64,000 nt of DNA from Deltaproteobacteria bacterium (lineage in GTDB: Bacteria > Myxococcota_A > UBA9160 > UBA6930), in assembly GCA_029261815.1 (NCBI GenBank), contig JAJDAQ010000137.1, positions 24,973-88,972 of the forward strand, in the 5' to 3' direction. This document shows, in pieces, positions 1-8,580 of the stretch (position 1 is its first letter; each line of letters opens with the position of its first letter). A model generated the notes under the pieces. It did no database searches and was not told the DNA's origin. It worked only from the letters and a program-made list of their open reading frames with translations. Made by a program: the position numbers and the translations under genes.

Positions 1-837
1 ATGTACCGATCGCCGCGCGTCTTCCTCGACGGCACGGTGCTCCCGGCCGAGCAGATCGCGAACAGCCTCGACGACCCGACGCGCACCGCCCAGGTCCCGG
101 TCCTTCTCGGCTCCAATCACGACGAGGAGAAGCTCTTCAGCCTCTTCGACGACGACTACACCGACCGGTATTTCGAGATCATCCCGGTATTCCACGACAA
201 GCACGCCTTCCAACGCGACACGAATCGCAGCAGCCGCTCGTGGAAGCTCTCGGGCGTCGACTACCCCGCAAGCCAACTCCACAAGACCCTGGCGGGAAAG
301 ATCTTCACCTACCGCTGGGACTGGGATGAAGAGCCGACACTCCTTTGGGTCGATCTCGGCGAGATCCTGGGCGCCGCGCATGGCTTCGAGATCCCGTTCG
401 TGTTCGGTCACTTCGACCTCGGGCCGCTCGGCAATATCGCGTTCTCGAAGGAAAACGAGACCGGACGAGAAGCGCTTTCGGCCGCGATGCGCAGCTATTG
501 GGCCGCCTTCGCCCGGGACGGAGAACCGGGCCGTGGCGATGGCCGCTACCCGGAATGGACCGCCTGGAGCCCTGAAGGCGACCGCGACATGCTGCTCGAC
601 ACCGACGCCGGCGGCGGGCTCCGGATGACGGCGGCCTTCGAGACCGCGGACTCCCTCGCTGAAGAGATCGTGGCCGACCCGACCTACGAAGAGGATGCCC
701 AACGTTGCCTGGCCCTCGCGATCCACGCGGACGAGACCCGCGCCTGGTTTGGAGAGGCCGGCTACAAACGCGCCGGTGGTGGCCATTGCCAGTCCTTCGA
801 GATGAAGGCCCTGCTCGACTCCCACTGGGGCTCTTGA
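1..837 (+). CDS. Carboxylesterase type B, C-terminal part (5' end outside window)
   Basis: This is the C-terminal half of an alpha/beta-hydrolase of the carboxylesterase type B (cholinesterase-like) family, which hydrolyses carboxylic esters. The frame is open at base 1, so the methionine there need not be the start; family members are about 500 residues and only 278 are present, so the GESAGG-type nucleophile lies to the left. What is visible is the family's PVLLGSNHDEE segment (residues 33-43) and the GAAHGFEIPFVFG segment (124-136), whose His127 is the expected catalytic histidine. It ends at TGA 835-837, 46 bases before glnS on the same strand. Substrate cannot be told; the lipid-oriented neighbourhood suggests esters of fatty or other hydrophobic acids. 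Confidence 0.85.
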   Translation: MYRSPRVFLDGTVLPAEQIANSLDDPTRTAQVPVLLGSNHDEEKLFSLFDDDYTDRYFEIIPVFHDKHAFQRDTNRSSRSWKLSGVDYPASQLHKTLAGKIFTYRWDWDEEPTLLWVDLGEILGAAHGFEIPFVFGHFDLGPLGNIAFSKENETGREALSAAMRSYWAAFARDGEPGRGDGRYPEWTAWSPEGDRDMLLDTDAGGGLRMTAAFETADSLAEEIVADPTYEEDAQRCLALAIHADETRAWFGEAGYKRAGGGHCQSFEMKALLDSHWGS

Positions 838-883
838 TTCGTCATCCTCCCGCCCACCCGGAGTCCCGGGGAGGAGGTTCGGG

Positions 884-2572
884 GTGAGCGACGAAGCGGA
901 ACGCCCGCTCGATTTCATTCGACAGATCGTCGAGGCCGATCTCGCGTCGGGCAAGCACACGACCATCGTGACGCGGTGGCCGCCCGAGCCCAATGGCTAC
1001 CTCCACATCGGCCACACGAAGGCCATCTGGATCAACAGCAGCATTGCGGCCGAGTATGGGGGGCGTTGCCACCTGCGGTTCGACGACACCAACCCGGCCG
1101 CAGAAAGTGTGGAATTCGTCGAAGCGCAGAAGGAAGACATGCGCTGGCTCGGGTTCGACTGGGGTGAGCACGGTTACTTCGCGAGCGACTACTTCCCGCA
1201 GCTCTACGAATACGCGCTCGAACTGATCCGGCGGGGTCATGCCTTTGTGTGCGACCTCAGCTCCGAAGAAATCGAAGCCCGTCGCGGCACCTTGACCCAG
1301 GCAGGAGAAGAAAGCCCCTTCCGCGACCGGTCCGTCGAAGAGAACCTCGACCTCTTCCAGCGAATGCGCGCGGGCGAGTTCGCACCGGGCGACCGCGCGC
1401 TGCGGGCCAAGATCGACATGGGCTCGTCGGTCCTTCCGATGCGGGACCCCTTGATCTACCGCGTGGTCGATGCCGTTCACCACCGCACTGGCAGCGAGTG
1501 GCCCATCTACCCGCTCTACGACTTCGCGCATTGCCTCTCGGACGCGATCGAGGGCGTCACCCACTCGCTCTGCACGCTCGAGTTCGCGGACCGCCGGCCG
1601 TTGTACGAATGGATCCTCGAAGCGCTCGACATCCCCGAACCGCGTCCGCGCCAGATCGAGTTCAACCCGCTCAACTTCTCGCATACCGTCCTGAGCAAGC
1701 GATTCCTGAGGCGACTGGTCGAGGACGACCTCGTTTCCGGCTGGGACGATCCGAGGCTCCCCACGATCGCGGCGCTACGCCGTCGTGGCGTCCCGCCGAA
1801 GGCGTTGATGTCGCTCTGCAGCAAGGTCGGCGTCACCCGACGCGAGGAAGCAACGGTCGAGCTCTCTCGTCTCGACTTCGAAATCCGCGACGAGCTCAAC
1901 CGCACGGCACAGCGTCGCCTCGGTGTGCTTCGTCCGCTCAAGGTGGTCATCGAGAACTACCCCGAAGACGAGACCGAGATGCTGCCGGCGCTGAACAACC
2001 CGGAAGACGCAGACGCGGGAACCCGCGATGTCCCCTTCTCCCGCGAGCTCTGGATCGACCGCGACGACTTCATCGAGGACCCGCCGAAGAAGTTCAATCG
2101 CATGTCGGTCGGCCGCGAGGTTCGCCTGCGAGCGGCCTACTTCGTCACCACGACCGAAGTCGTGAAGGATGCAAACGGCGATGTGATCGAGCTGCGCTGC
2201 ACCTATGACCCGGCAACGCGCGGTGGCGACGCCCCCGACGGCCGCAAGGTTCGTGGAACCATTCACTGGGTGTCGGCCGCCCACGCGGTCGATGCCGAGA
2301 TCCGGCTCTACGATGTGCTGTTCGAAGCCGAGGACCCTTTCGATCTTCCGGACGGCGTCGAGTTCATCGATCGCCTCAACCCGAATGCGCTCGAGACGCT
2401 GACGACTTGCCCTCTCGAGCCCTCGGTCGCCGACCTTCCGGCGGGGACGACCTTCCAACTGGAGCGGGCCGGCTATTTCTCGGTCGACCCGGACACGACG
2501 GCCGAGCACCTGGTACTGAACCGGACCGTCGGACTCCGCGACACGTGGGCCAAGATCGCCAGGAAGGGGTGA
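884..2572 (+). CDS. glnS: Glutaminyl-tRNA synthetase
   Basis: Charges tRNA-Gln with glutamine using ATP in the cytoplasm (class I aminoacyl-tRNA synthetase). The 562-residue protein matches the usual length of bacterial GlnRS (about 550). The catalytic Rossmann domain carries PPEPNGYLHIGH with the HIGH signature at residues 41-44, and the KMSKS-type loop appears as VLSKR near residue 270; the C-terminal half is the beta-barrel anticodon-binding region. The start is GTG 884 because a strong Shine-Dalgarno GAGGAGG lies at 871-877 and the protein begins at the usual distance from HIGH. A true GlnRS means the cell need not rely on the GatCAB transamidation route for Gln-tRNA. prs follows 102 bases downstream on the same strand and may be co-transcribed. 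Confidence 0.97.
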   Translation: MSDEAERPLDFIRQIVEADLASGKHTTIVTRWPPEPNGYLHIGHTKAIWINSSIAAEYGGRCHLRFDDTNPAAESVEFVEAQKEDMRWLGFDWGEHGYFASDYFPQLYEYALELIRRGHAFVCDLSSEEIEARRGTLTQAGEESPFRDRSVEENLDLFQRMRAGEFAPGDRALRAKIDMGSSVLPMRDPLIYRVVDAVHHRTGSEWPIYPLYDFAHCLSDAIEGVTHSLCTLEFADRRPLYEWILEALDIPEPRPRQIEFNPLNFSHTVLSKRFLRRLVEDDLVSGWDDPRLPTIAALRRRGVPPKALMSLCSKVGVTRREEATVELSRLDFEIRDELNRTAQRRLGVLRPLKVVIENYPEDETEMLPALNNPEDADAGTRDVPFSRELWIDRDDFIEDPPKKFNRMSVGREVRLRAAYFVTTTEVVKDANGDVIELRCTYDPATRGGDAPDGRKVRGTIHWVSAAHAVDAEIRLYDVLFEAEDPFDLPDGVEFIDRLNPNALETLTTCPLEPSVADLPAGTTFQLERAGYFSVDPDTTAEHLVLNRTVGLRDTWAKIARKG

Positions 2573-2674
2573 CTTCGGTACGCTCGGGTTCCGCGCCCCC
2601 CGGCCCGGATCGACATCTCTGAGAGGGAGGTGTGGGCCAACCGTTGGGGCGACGGTTACCTCCAGGGGGACGCC

Positions 2675-3619
2675 ATGCCCGGCGAGATCAAGGTCATCAG
2701 CGGTTCGAGTCACCCCGCGCTCGCTGAGAAGATTTGCAACCACCTCGGTGTCGAGCGCTGCCCCACCGAAGTGGTGCGCTTCTCGAACGAGAACATGATG
2801 GTTCAAATCGAAGAGAACGTGCGCGGCGCGGATGTCTTCGTCGTGCAGCCGTCCTGCCCACCGGTCTCTGACGGCATCGTCGAGTTGCTCATCACCATCG
2901 ACGCGCTGAAGCATGCGTCGGCCGATCGCATCACGGCCGTCGTGCCCTACTTCCCGTACGCCCGCAGCGACAAGAAGGACCGGCCGAGGATCTCGATCAC
3001 GGCCCGGCTCATGGCCGACCTGCTCGAGACGGCCGGCGCCGACCGCGTGCTGACGATGGATCTCCACTCGCCCCAGGTCCAAGGCTTCTTCCGGATTCCG
3101 GCCGACCAGCTCCAGGCCGCTCCGATCCTGTGCGACTACCTGACCGAGAACCGCGACCTCTCGAACTACGTGCTCGTGGCCGGCGATGTCGGAGAGAGCA
3201 AGGAGATCGGCTCCTACGCCAACCGGTTGAACCTGCCCATCGCCATCGTCGACAAGCGCCGCGACGGCGACGACGAGAACGCGCGCGCCACGAACCTGAT
3301 CGGCGATGTCCGCGGCAAGCACGCGCTCATCATCGATGACGAAATCGCCAGCGGCGGAACGATGATGGAGGCGACGCGATTCGTCCTCGAAAGCGGCGCG
3401 GCGTCGGTCGAAGCCGCCTGCGTCCACCCGGTCTTGTCCGGAAAGGCCGTCGAACGCATCGAGGCATCGCCGCTAACGAACCTTGTTGTCACCGACACGA
3501 TGCCGGTTCCGACCGAGAAGCGAATCGACAAGATCCACGTCGAATCGGTGGCGCGCCTCTTCGCTGAAGCGATCAAGGCCATCCACGGCGGCTTCAGCGT
3601 CTCGACGCTGTTCCGCTAG
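2675..3619 (+). CDS. prs: Ribose-phosphate pyrophosphokinase (PRPP synthetase)
   Basis: Makes 5-phosphoribosyl-1-pyrophosphate from ribose-5-phosphate and ATP, feeding purine, pyrimidine, histidine and NAD synthesis. From ATG 2675 the protein has 314 residues, the normal size of bacterial Prs; an upstream in-frame GTG (2630) would add 15 non-homologous residues, and AGGGGGA at 2664-2670 supports the inner start. Visible motifs are the flexible catalytic loop YARSDKKDRP (95-104), the DLHSPQVQGFF segment with His131, and the PRPP-binding loop IIDDEIASGGT (219-229). The loop reads SDKKD rather than the QDRK of Escherichia coli Prs, a variant seen in divergent bacterial and archaeal enzymes. It converges on the PilZ gene with a 9-base gap. 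Confidence 0.96.
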   Translation: MPGEIKVISGSSHPALAEKICNHLGVERCPTEVVRFSNENMMVQIEENVRGADVFVVQPSCPPVSDGIVELLITIDALKHASADRITAVVPYFPYARSDKKDRPRISITARLMADLLETAGADRVLTMDLHSPQVQGFFRIPADQLQAAPILCDYLTENRDLSNYVLVAGDVGESKEIGSYANRLNLPIAIVDKRRDGDDENARATNLIGDVRGKHALIIDDEIASGGTMMEATRFVLESGAASVEAACVHPVLSGKAVERIEASPLTNLVVTDTMPVPTEKRIDKIHVESVARLFAEAIKAIHGGFSVSTLFR

Positions 3620-3628
3620 GCAGTCGAT

Positions 3629-4375
3629 TCAGACAGGCGGCGCCACGGCGCTCACGACTTCGGAAACCACGGCCGGGCGGCCATCGGTTCCATGAAGTGA
3701 CGGGTGTTCGTGCAGCAGCTTGTCGAGGTGCTCGCGCGAGGCCGCGTCGAGTTCCTTGAACTCGAGACCGGCTTCGCCGGCGCCACTCCGCCGCACCACA
3801 CGAGCGGAAACGACCAGCGGCGGAAGCGATCCGCCGGTATGCAGGGCGATCTCGACTTCACTCCCGATCGCGAGATCTGCCCCCGCATCGATGCGCATAC
3901 CGGTCGCCGAGAGGTCTTGTCCGATCAGCACACACGGCCCCCCGGCACCCCGGGCAATGACGCGGCGCTCGTAAGGCATCCGCTCGACGATGCGGCGATC
4001 GCCGCGCGGCTCGAGGACTTCGGCGAGCGCTCGAAAGACACGATCGAGGGTCCCCGCAAACGCGGGCCGGAAGCGAGCCGCGGCATGGCACACGCCGGTG
4101 GGTTCGCCCGAAACGGATTCTGACCAGACGATGTCACCGCGAACCGGATGCGGCCAACGACCACCCATCCCTGCAGGCAGCCAGAACCACAGTGTGTGGC
4201 CGGCCGTCAGCGGCTCTTCGCAGCGGATCCGCGCGCCAGCCAGCGAGAGATCGATCAATTGCGCCGGAAGCCGCCGCAGGCCGCTCCAGACCCGGATGGG
4301 CCGGTCGAGCGGCACACGCAGCGCGAGGCGCCGTTCAGCAATGGCCGTGGTCACAGCAGACGAAGCGTTGGACAT
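3629..4375 (-). CDS. Tandem PilZ-domain protein (c-di-GMP receptor candidate)
   Basis: PilZ domains bind cyclic di-GMP and relay it to motility, exopolysaccharide or envelope functions. This 248-residue soluble protein contains two copies of the PilZ signature: an arginine-rich RRLALR stretch (15-20) followed by DLSLAGARI (42-50), then ERMPYERR (131-138) followed by DLSATGMRI (154-162). Both copies keep the arginine cluster and the D-x-S-x-x-G motif that contact c-di-GMP, so both may bind ligand. No other domain, signal peptide or membrane segment is visible, so it is probably an adaptor. It lies downstream of the esterase gene on the same strand, separated by 80 bases with a strong hairpin, and is convergent with prs. 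Confidence 0.85.
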   Translation of the reverse strand: MSNASSAVTTAIAERRLALRVPLDRPIRVWSGLRRLPAQLIDLSLAGARIRCEEPLTAGHTLWFWLPAGMGGRWPHPVRGDIVWSESVSGEPTGVCHAAARFRPAFAGTLDRVFRALAEVLEPRGDRRIVERMPYERRVIARGAGGPCVLIGQDLSATGMRIDAGADLAIGSEVEIALHTGGSLPPLVVSARVVRRSGAGEAGLEFKELDAASREHLDKLLHEHPSLHGTDGRPAVVSEVVSAVAPPV

Positions 4376-4392
4376 CGGAAGGGAGTCGTTTC

Positions 4393-4416
4393 CTGGAGCG
4401 CAGCACCGCGCTCCAG
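4393..4416. terminator. Perfect 9-bp hairpin between esterase and PilZ genes
   Basis: CTGGAGCGC (4393-4401) and GCGCTCCAG (4408-4416) pair perfectly around a 6-base loop. On the plus strand it is followed by CCTTTT, on the minus strand by no T run. It sits 40 bases past the esterase stop and 18 bases before the PilZ start, so it may end esterase transcripts or lie in the PilZ leader. Termination is inferred; the U-tract is weak. Confidence 0.4.
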
Positions 4417-4455
4417 CCTTTTCGGCCCCTCAGGGCTTCCCCTGTAGTTCCGACC

Positions 4456-5394
4456 TCACCCCTCGAATGCGGCGCGTAGGGCGGCGCAGGACTGGTCCAC
4501 GGCATCGTTCGCGGCCTGCGCCAGCCCACCCATCGAGAAGAAGCCATGGATCATGCCGTCGTACCGGGTGGCCTGGGTGGACACCCCTGCCTCCTTCAGC
4601 CGCACGGCGAAGGCCTCGCCTTCATCTCGCAGCGGATCGAACTCGGCGGTAATGACGAGGGCCGGCGGCAGCCCCGACAGGTCGGCGGCGTGGATCGGCG
4701 CGCAGTAGGCCTGGGTCCGGTCGCCCACATCGGGGACGTAGTGGTCCCAGAACCACTTCATGCTCGACGTCGTCAGGAAATAACCCTCTGCGTTGTCGAT
4801 GTACGAAACGCGGCTGAAGTCCGCGTCAGTCACGGGGTAGATGAGGAGCTGGAAAGCAATCGACGGACCGCTCTGGTCGCGCGCCATCAGCGAAACGGCC
4901 GCTGCCAGATTCCCGCCGGCGCTGTCACCACCGACCGCGATCCGGGTCGCGTCGATGCCGAGCTCGTTCGCGTGGTCGGCCACCCATTGCGTCGCGGCAT
5001 AACAATCCTCGGCCGCTGCCGGGTATCGGTGTTCGGGAGCCAGGCGATAGTCGATGGACACGACGACGCACGGGCTACCCTTCGCCAACGCACGGCAAGT
5101 GCCATCGTGCGTCTCCAGACTGCCGATCACCCAGCCGCCGCCATGGAAATAGACCAGCACCGGCAGGTTCGGTGCATTGCTGGGACGGTAGATGCGAACC
5201 GGGAGGTCCCCTCCCGGCCCCGGGATCACGCGGTCCTCGACCGATGGGAGTTCGATCGGCTCTCCGGCCGGAATCGCGGTTCCAGTCATCTCGAAGAACC
5301 CGCGGGCCTCAACCGGATCCATCTGGTCCAGGGTCGGGCCCGGATTGGCGGCCATGGCGTCGAGCAGGGGTTTCAGGGCAGCGTCGAGGGGCAT
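4456..5394 (-). CDS. HSL-family alpha/beta-hydrolase (carboxylesterase/lipase)
   Basis: An esterase of the hormone-sensitive-lipase (bacterial family IV) type, acting on short to medium acyl esters. From ATG 5394 it has 312 residues, typical for the family; GGAG 8 bases upstream supports this start over a frame open for 63 further codons. Hallmarks are the oxyanion motif HGGG (84-87), the nucleophile elbow GDSAG with Ser158, Asp253 in EFDPLRDEG and His283 in MIHGF, a complete catalytic triad. YRLAPEHRYPAA (117-128) is also typical. There is no signal peptide, so it acts in the cytoplasm. It is divergent from the serine hydrolase at 5522, sharing a 127-base control region. Confidence 0.94.
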   Translation of the reverse strand: MPLDAALKPLLDAMAANPGPTLDQMDPVEARGFFEMTGTAIPAGEPIELPSVEDRVIPGPGGDLPVRIYRPSNAPNLPVLVYFHGGGWVIGSLETHDGTCRALAKGSPCVVVSIDYRLAPEHRYPAAAEDCYAATQWVADHANELGIDATRIAVGGDSAGGNLAAAVSLMARDQSGPSIAFQLLIYPVTDADFSRVSYIDNAEGYFLTTSSMKWFWDHYVPDVGDRTQAYCAPIHAADLSGLPPALVITAEFDPLRDEGEAFAVRLKEAGVSTQATRYDGMIHGFFSMGGLAQAANDAVDQSCAALRAAFEG

Positions 5395-5496
5395 GGTGAA
5401 CTCCGGTGCGCCAGCAGGCGTCGTGCGGGAACGGGCCAGCACTCTACGCCGCCGCCCTCCCCGCCCGCAAATCGCCCACTCGTCCCGCGTCGGCGA

Positions 5497-5517
5497 TACA
5501 CTGCGCGGCCGGAGGAA
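5497..5517 (+). promoter_or_regulatory. Putative -10 element and Shine-Dalgarno in divergent region
   Basis: The 127-base gap between the divergent esterase (start 5394) and serine hydrolase (start 5522) holds TACACT at 5497-5502, which fits a TAnnnT -10 box, and the Shine-Dalgarno GGAGGAA at 5511-5517. No convincing -35 is visible. The same gap must also contain the promoter of the minus-strand esterase; I could not pick it out. Confidence 0.35.
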
Positions 5518-5521
5518 CGCC

Positions 5522-6739
5522 ATGACCCGTCCCGAAGACGTCGGCCTGTCGAGCGAACGGCTCGCACGGATCGACGAACACATGACCCGCCGTTACATCG
5601 CCCCGGGCAAGATCGCCGGCTGTCTGACGCTGGTCGCCCGACGCGGAGAGATCGTCCACTGCTCTCCACTGGGCCAGCGGGACCTCGAACGCGGCCGACC
5701 CATGGAACGGGACACCCTGGTCCGGATCTACTCGATGACGAAGCCCATCGTGTCGGTGGCCCTGATGAGCTTGTACGAAGAGGGGCACTTCGCGCTCGGC
5801 GATCCAGTCGATCGGTACATCCCCGAGTGGCGCGACCTCGGCGTGTACGAGACCGGCAACCACCCGCACTTCCTCACCCGCCCTCCGGAACGGCGCATGA
5901 CGATCCGCGATCTCCTCTCCCATCAGTCAGGGCTCACCTACGGCTTCATGGAGCGGACCAACGTGGATGCCGCCTACCGCAAGCTCGGCCTCTCGGGGGA
6001 GAAGGAAGGCCGCACCCTCAAGGACATGATCGACGGGCTCGCGACGCTTCCGTTGCTATTCGATCCCGGCTCTGCCTGGAGCTACTCGGTCGCCACCGAT
6101 GTCGTCGGCTATCTCTGCGAGGTGTTCTCGGGCAAGTCCCTCGACGTCTTCCTCCAGGAACGCATCTTGGGGCCCCTGGGCATGACGGACACGGCATTTT
6201 CGGTCCCGCCCGAAAAGCGCGACCGCTTCGCCACCAATTATTCGCGACGCCGCGACAAGTCGCTCAAGGTCGAGGACGACCCGGAGACGAGTCCCTATTG
6301 CGGAGACGTCACGTTCTTCAGTGGCGGCGGCGGCCTGGTCTCGACCGCGGACGACTACGCGCGCTTCTGCCAGATGCTGCTCAATGGCGGTGAACTCAAA
6401 GGCGCACGCATCCTCGGTCGCAAGACGATCGAGTTGATGACGCTGAACCACCTCCCGGACGGCAAGGACCTGTCCGACTGTGCCGTTGGCGCATTCGGCG
6501 AAACGCCGTATGCGGGCCAGGGCTTCGGTCTCGGCTTCTCCGTCGTGCAAGACCTCGCGCGCGGTCAGGCCATCGGCTCGATCGGCGAATTCGCATGGGG
6601 CGGCGCCGCGAGCACGGTCTTCTGGGTGGACCCCGCCGAAGAACTCTTCGTCGTATTCCTGACCCAGCTCATGCCGAGTCAAACCTTCGATTTCCGCGGC
6701 CAACTGAAGCGCCTCATCTACCCCGCGATCATCGACTGA
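5522..6739 (+). CDS. Serine hydrolase, beta-lactamase/family VIII esterase type
   Basis: A 405-residue enzyme of the class C beta-lactamase superfamily, whose non-lactamase members are esterases or amidases. The nucleophile motif S-x-x-K is SMTK (71-74, Ser71 and Lys74), LLSHQSGLTY (131-140) is the usual family stretch, the Tyr of the Y-x-N-like site is Tyr188 in YSVATD, and WGG near residue 358 takes the place of the KTG box. This Y-S-x-A-T-D/W-G-G pattern fits EstB-like esterases rather than antibiotic-degrading lactamases. No signal peptide is seen, again arguing for an intracellular esterase. The start ATG 5522 has GGAGGAA at 5511-5517. The GST-like gene follows after one base, so the two are surely co-transcribed. 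Confidence 0.9.
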   Translation: MTRPEDVGLSSERLARIDEHMTRRYIAPGKIAGCLTLVARRGEIVHCSPLGQRDLERGRPMERDTLVRIYSMTKPIVSVALMSLYEEGHFALGDPVDRYIPEWRDLGVYETGNHPHFLTRPPERRMTIRDLLSHQSGLTYGFMERTNVDAAYRKLGLSGEKEGRTLKDMIDGLATLPLLFDPGSAWSYSVATDVVGYLCEVFSGKSLDVFLQERILGPLGMTDTAFSVPPEKRDRFATNYSRRRDKSLKVEDDPETSPYCGDVTFFSGGGGLVSTADDYARFCQMLLNGGELKGARILGRKTIELMTLNHLPDGKDLSDCAVGAFGETPYAGQGFGLGFSVVQDLARGQAIGSIGEFAWGGAASTVFWVDPAEELFVVFLTQLMPSQTFDFRGQLKRLIYPAIID

Positions 6740-6740
6740 A

Positions 6741-7520
6741 ATGGCCGACTACGTCTCGATCGAAGAAGCCCGTGCCGCATCGGGGTTGCGCCTGGTCCTG
6801 ACCCAGGGAGTTCCCGGACCGTGGGGAGAGGCCGCGAAGGCGATCTTCCATGTGAAGGGCATCCCGTACCTGCGCGTGCCCCAAGATGGTGGCGGCGACA
6901 ACGCGGAGTTGGTCGCCTGGACCGGCCACGCCAACGCACCCACCGCCGTGTGGAACAACGAGGCGCCGCTCGCAGGGCGCAACGAGATCCTCCTGCTCGC
7001 AGAACGCATTGCGCCAGACCCGCCGCTGCTTCCGGCCGACCCCTTCGACCGGGCCACGGTGCTGGGCATCTCCCACGAGATCGGGGGCGAAGACGGCTTC
7101 GGTTGGTGCCGCCGGCACCAGTTGCTCGCCCCCATGTTCGCGATGCCAGACCCGCCGGAAGTGCTTGCGAAGACGCGGGACAACCTGGGCCAACGCTATG
7201 CGTACTCGGAAGCGGCGGTCGTGCGTGCCTCCGTACGCTGCGTGGACATCTTGAACGGCCTCTCGGCCAGGCTGCACCGCCAACGAGATGCGGGCAGTGA
7301 TTACTTCGTCGGCGACGGCTTGACGGCCGCCGATCTCTACTGGGCCACCTTCTGTGCGATCGCCGCCCCGCTCCCCCAGGACGTGTGCTCGATGAGTCCG
7401 TTCATGCGCGCCGGCTACACCCTGACCGAGGGTCCCGTGTTCGATGCGATCGATCCGATCCTGCTCGAACATCGGGACCGCATCTACGACCGCCATCTCG
7501 AGCTACCGCTCGACTTCTAG
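6741..7520 (+). CDS. Glutathione S-transferase-like protein
   Basis: A 259-residue cytosolic protein with an N-terminal thioredoxin-like half (about residues 15-95, with the PTAVWNNEAPLAGRNEIL stretch matching the cis-Pro and following helix of GSTs) and an alpha-helical C-terminal half containing the late YFVGDGLTAADLYW segment, a near-universal GST C-terminal motif (usually G-x-x-x-T-x-A-D). It may conjugate glutathione to electrophiles or act as an isomerase or reductase; I cannot name the substrate. The N-terminal catalytic Ser/Tyr/Cys is not obvious, so catalysis is less certain than fold. It begins one base after the serine hydrolase stop and is followed 8 bases later by an SDR, making one operon. 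Confidence 0.75.
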   Translation: MADYVSIEEARAASGLRLVLTQGVPGPWGEAAKAIFHVKGIPYLRVPQDGGGDNAELVAWTGHANAPTAVWNNEAPLAGRNEILLLAERIAPDPPLLPADPFDRATVLGISHEIGGEDGFGWCRRHQLLAPMFAMPDPPEVLAKTRDNLGQRYAYSEAAVVRASVRCVDILNGLSARLHRQRDAGSDYFVGDGLTAADLYWATFCAIAAPLPQDVCSMSPFMRAGYTLTEGPVFDAIDPILLEHRDRIYDRHLELPLDF

Positions 7521-7528
7521 GGAGCCCC

Positions 7529-8389
7529 ATGGAACACGTACAAGGCAAGACTGCGGTCATCACGGGCGCTGCAAGCGGCATCGGACGCGCGATGGCGCGC
7601 ACCTTCGGCGAAGCCGGCATGCGCGTCGTCATGGCCGACGTCGAAGGCACATCGCTCGAACAAGCCCGCAAAGACGTCGCCGCAGCCGGCATCGAAGCCG
7701 TCGCCCACGTCTGCGACGTCTCGCAGGCCGACGCCGTAAGCGGCCTCGCGGAGGTCGCGAAGGACGCTTTCGGAGGCATTCACGTCGTCTGCAACAACGC
7801 CGGCGTCTTCGCCGGCGGGACGACCTGGGGCACCCCCTCGAGCGACTACGAATGGGTCATCAACGTGAACATCTGGGGCGTCATCCATGGCCTCCAAACG
7901 TTCGTGCCGATCCTGCTCGAGCAGGACGAACCCGGTCATGTAGTGAACACGGCCTCGATGGCTGGCCTCACGACGGGCCCGATGACCGCCGCCTACTTCA
8001 TGAGCAAACACGCCGTCGTGTCGATGTCCGAGAGTCTCTTCCACGAGTTGAAGGCGCGCGAAGCCAAGGTGGGTGTGTCGGTCGTCTGTCCTGAACTCGT
8101 GGACACACGAATCGGCGAAGCCGAGCGCAACCGTCCGCACCACCTGAAGCGCGATGACGAAGAACTGCCCAACGAGACGAAGCTCGTCGAGGCCGCGATC
8201 AAGGCATCGACGCCCACCGGTGTCGAGCCCAAGGTCCTCGCCGAGCGCGCGCTGGCCGCCATCCAGGAGAACCAGTTCTGGGTCCTCCCCCCAGACGGCG
8301 ACCCCTGGCGCCGCGCCGCCAAACAACGCTGCGACGACATCGTCCACGCCAGAAACCCCACCCTCGCCGGCCCCGCCGCCGGCGACTAG
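7529..8389 (+). CDS. Short-chain dehydrogenase/reductase (SDR)
   Basis: A classical NAD(P)-dependent SDR of 286 residues that would interconvert an alcohol and a ketone. The cofactor motif TGAASGIG is at 12-19, NNAG at 89-92, and the catalytic Ser143, Tyr156 and Lys160 (YFMSK) are all in place. ADVEG around residues 36-40 puts an acidic residue at the end of the second beta strand, suggesting NAD preference. The start ATG 7529 has GGAG at 7521-7524; the frame is open further upstream but that part lies within the GST gene. The alcohol substrate is unknown. It is the third gene of the serine hydrolase/GST/SDR run and is followed by an inverted-repeat element. Confidence 0.92.
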   Translation: MEHVQGKTAVITGAASGIGRAMARTFGEAGMRVVMADVEGTSLEQARKDVAAAGIEAVAHVCDVSQADAVSGLAEVAKDAFGGIHVVCNNAGVFAGGTTWGTPSSDYEWVINVNIWGVIHGLQTFVPILLEQDEPGHVVNTASMAGLTTGPMTAAYFMSKHAVVSMSESLFHELKAREAKVGVSVVCPELVDTRIGEAERNRPHHLKRDDEELPNETKLVEAAIKASTPTGVEPKVLAERALAAIQENQFWVLPPDGDPWRRAAKQRCDDIVHARNPTLAGPAAGD

Positions 8390-8440
8390 CCGACCCCACC
8401 CCCATCCCGGAGCGACGTCGGTGACGCCCGCAGTCCGGGG

Positions 8441-8566
8441 CCGGGGCATGGCGGAGCGGAAGTAAAGCGCAGCAGGAACCGGGTGTTGCCACCACCACCG
8501 TAGAGCGTTTCAATCCCTGCACAGCCTGTACCTCCAGGCGAGCCATTCCGCTCCGCCATGCCCCGG
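8441..8566. repeat. Long inverted repeat (21-bp perfect arms) in intergenic region
   Basis: The 191-base gap between the SDR and the VOC gene holds a perfect inverted repeat: the left arm at 8441-8461 (CC then GGGGCATGGCGGAGCGGAA) pairs with the right arm at 8546-8566. The arms enclose 84 bases with no reading frame of note. The outer flanks (GTCCGGGG to the left, ACCCGGCC to the right) extend the symmetry imperfectly. It could be a miniature mobile element, a REP-like sequence, or a processed RNA hairpin. No target-site duplication or related copy was noticed elsewhere in the window. Confidence 0.75.
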
Positions 8567-8580
8567 ACCCGGCCCTCCGC

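Noticed and set aside
1775..3427. Long open frame (550 codons) on the minus strand
   Set aside because: It lies antisense to glnS and prs, both clear genes; its protein has no recognisable domain and the composition of a shadow frame in GC-rich DNA.
4546..6393. Long open frame (615 codons) on the plus strand
   Set aside because: It runs antisense to the esterase gene and out of frame through the serine hydrolase; the two real genes there have complete catalytic motifs.
8441..8566. Integron attC site
   Set aside because: No R-box core sites or unpaired central spacers typical of attC, and no integrase or cassette array nearby.
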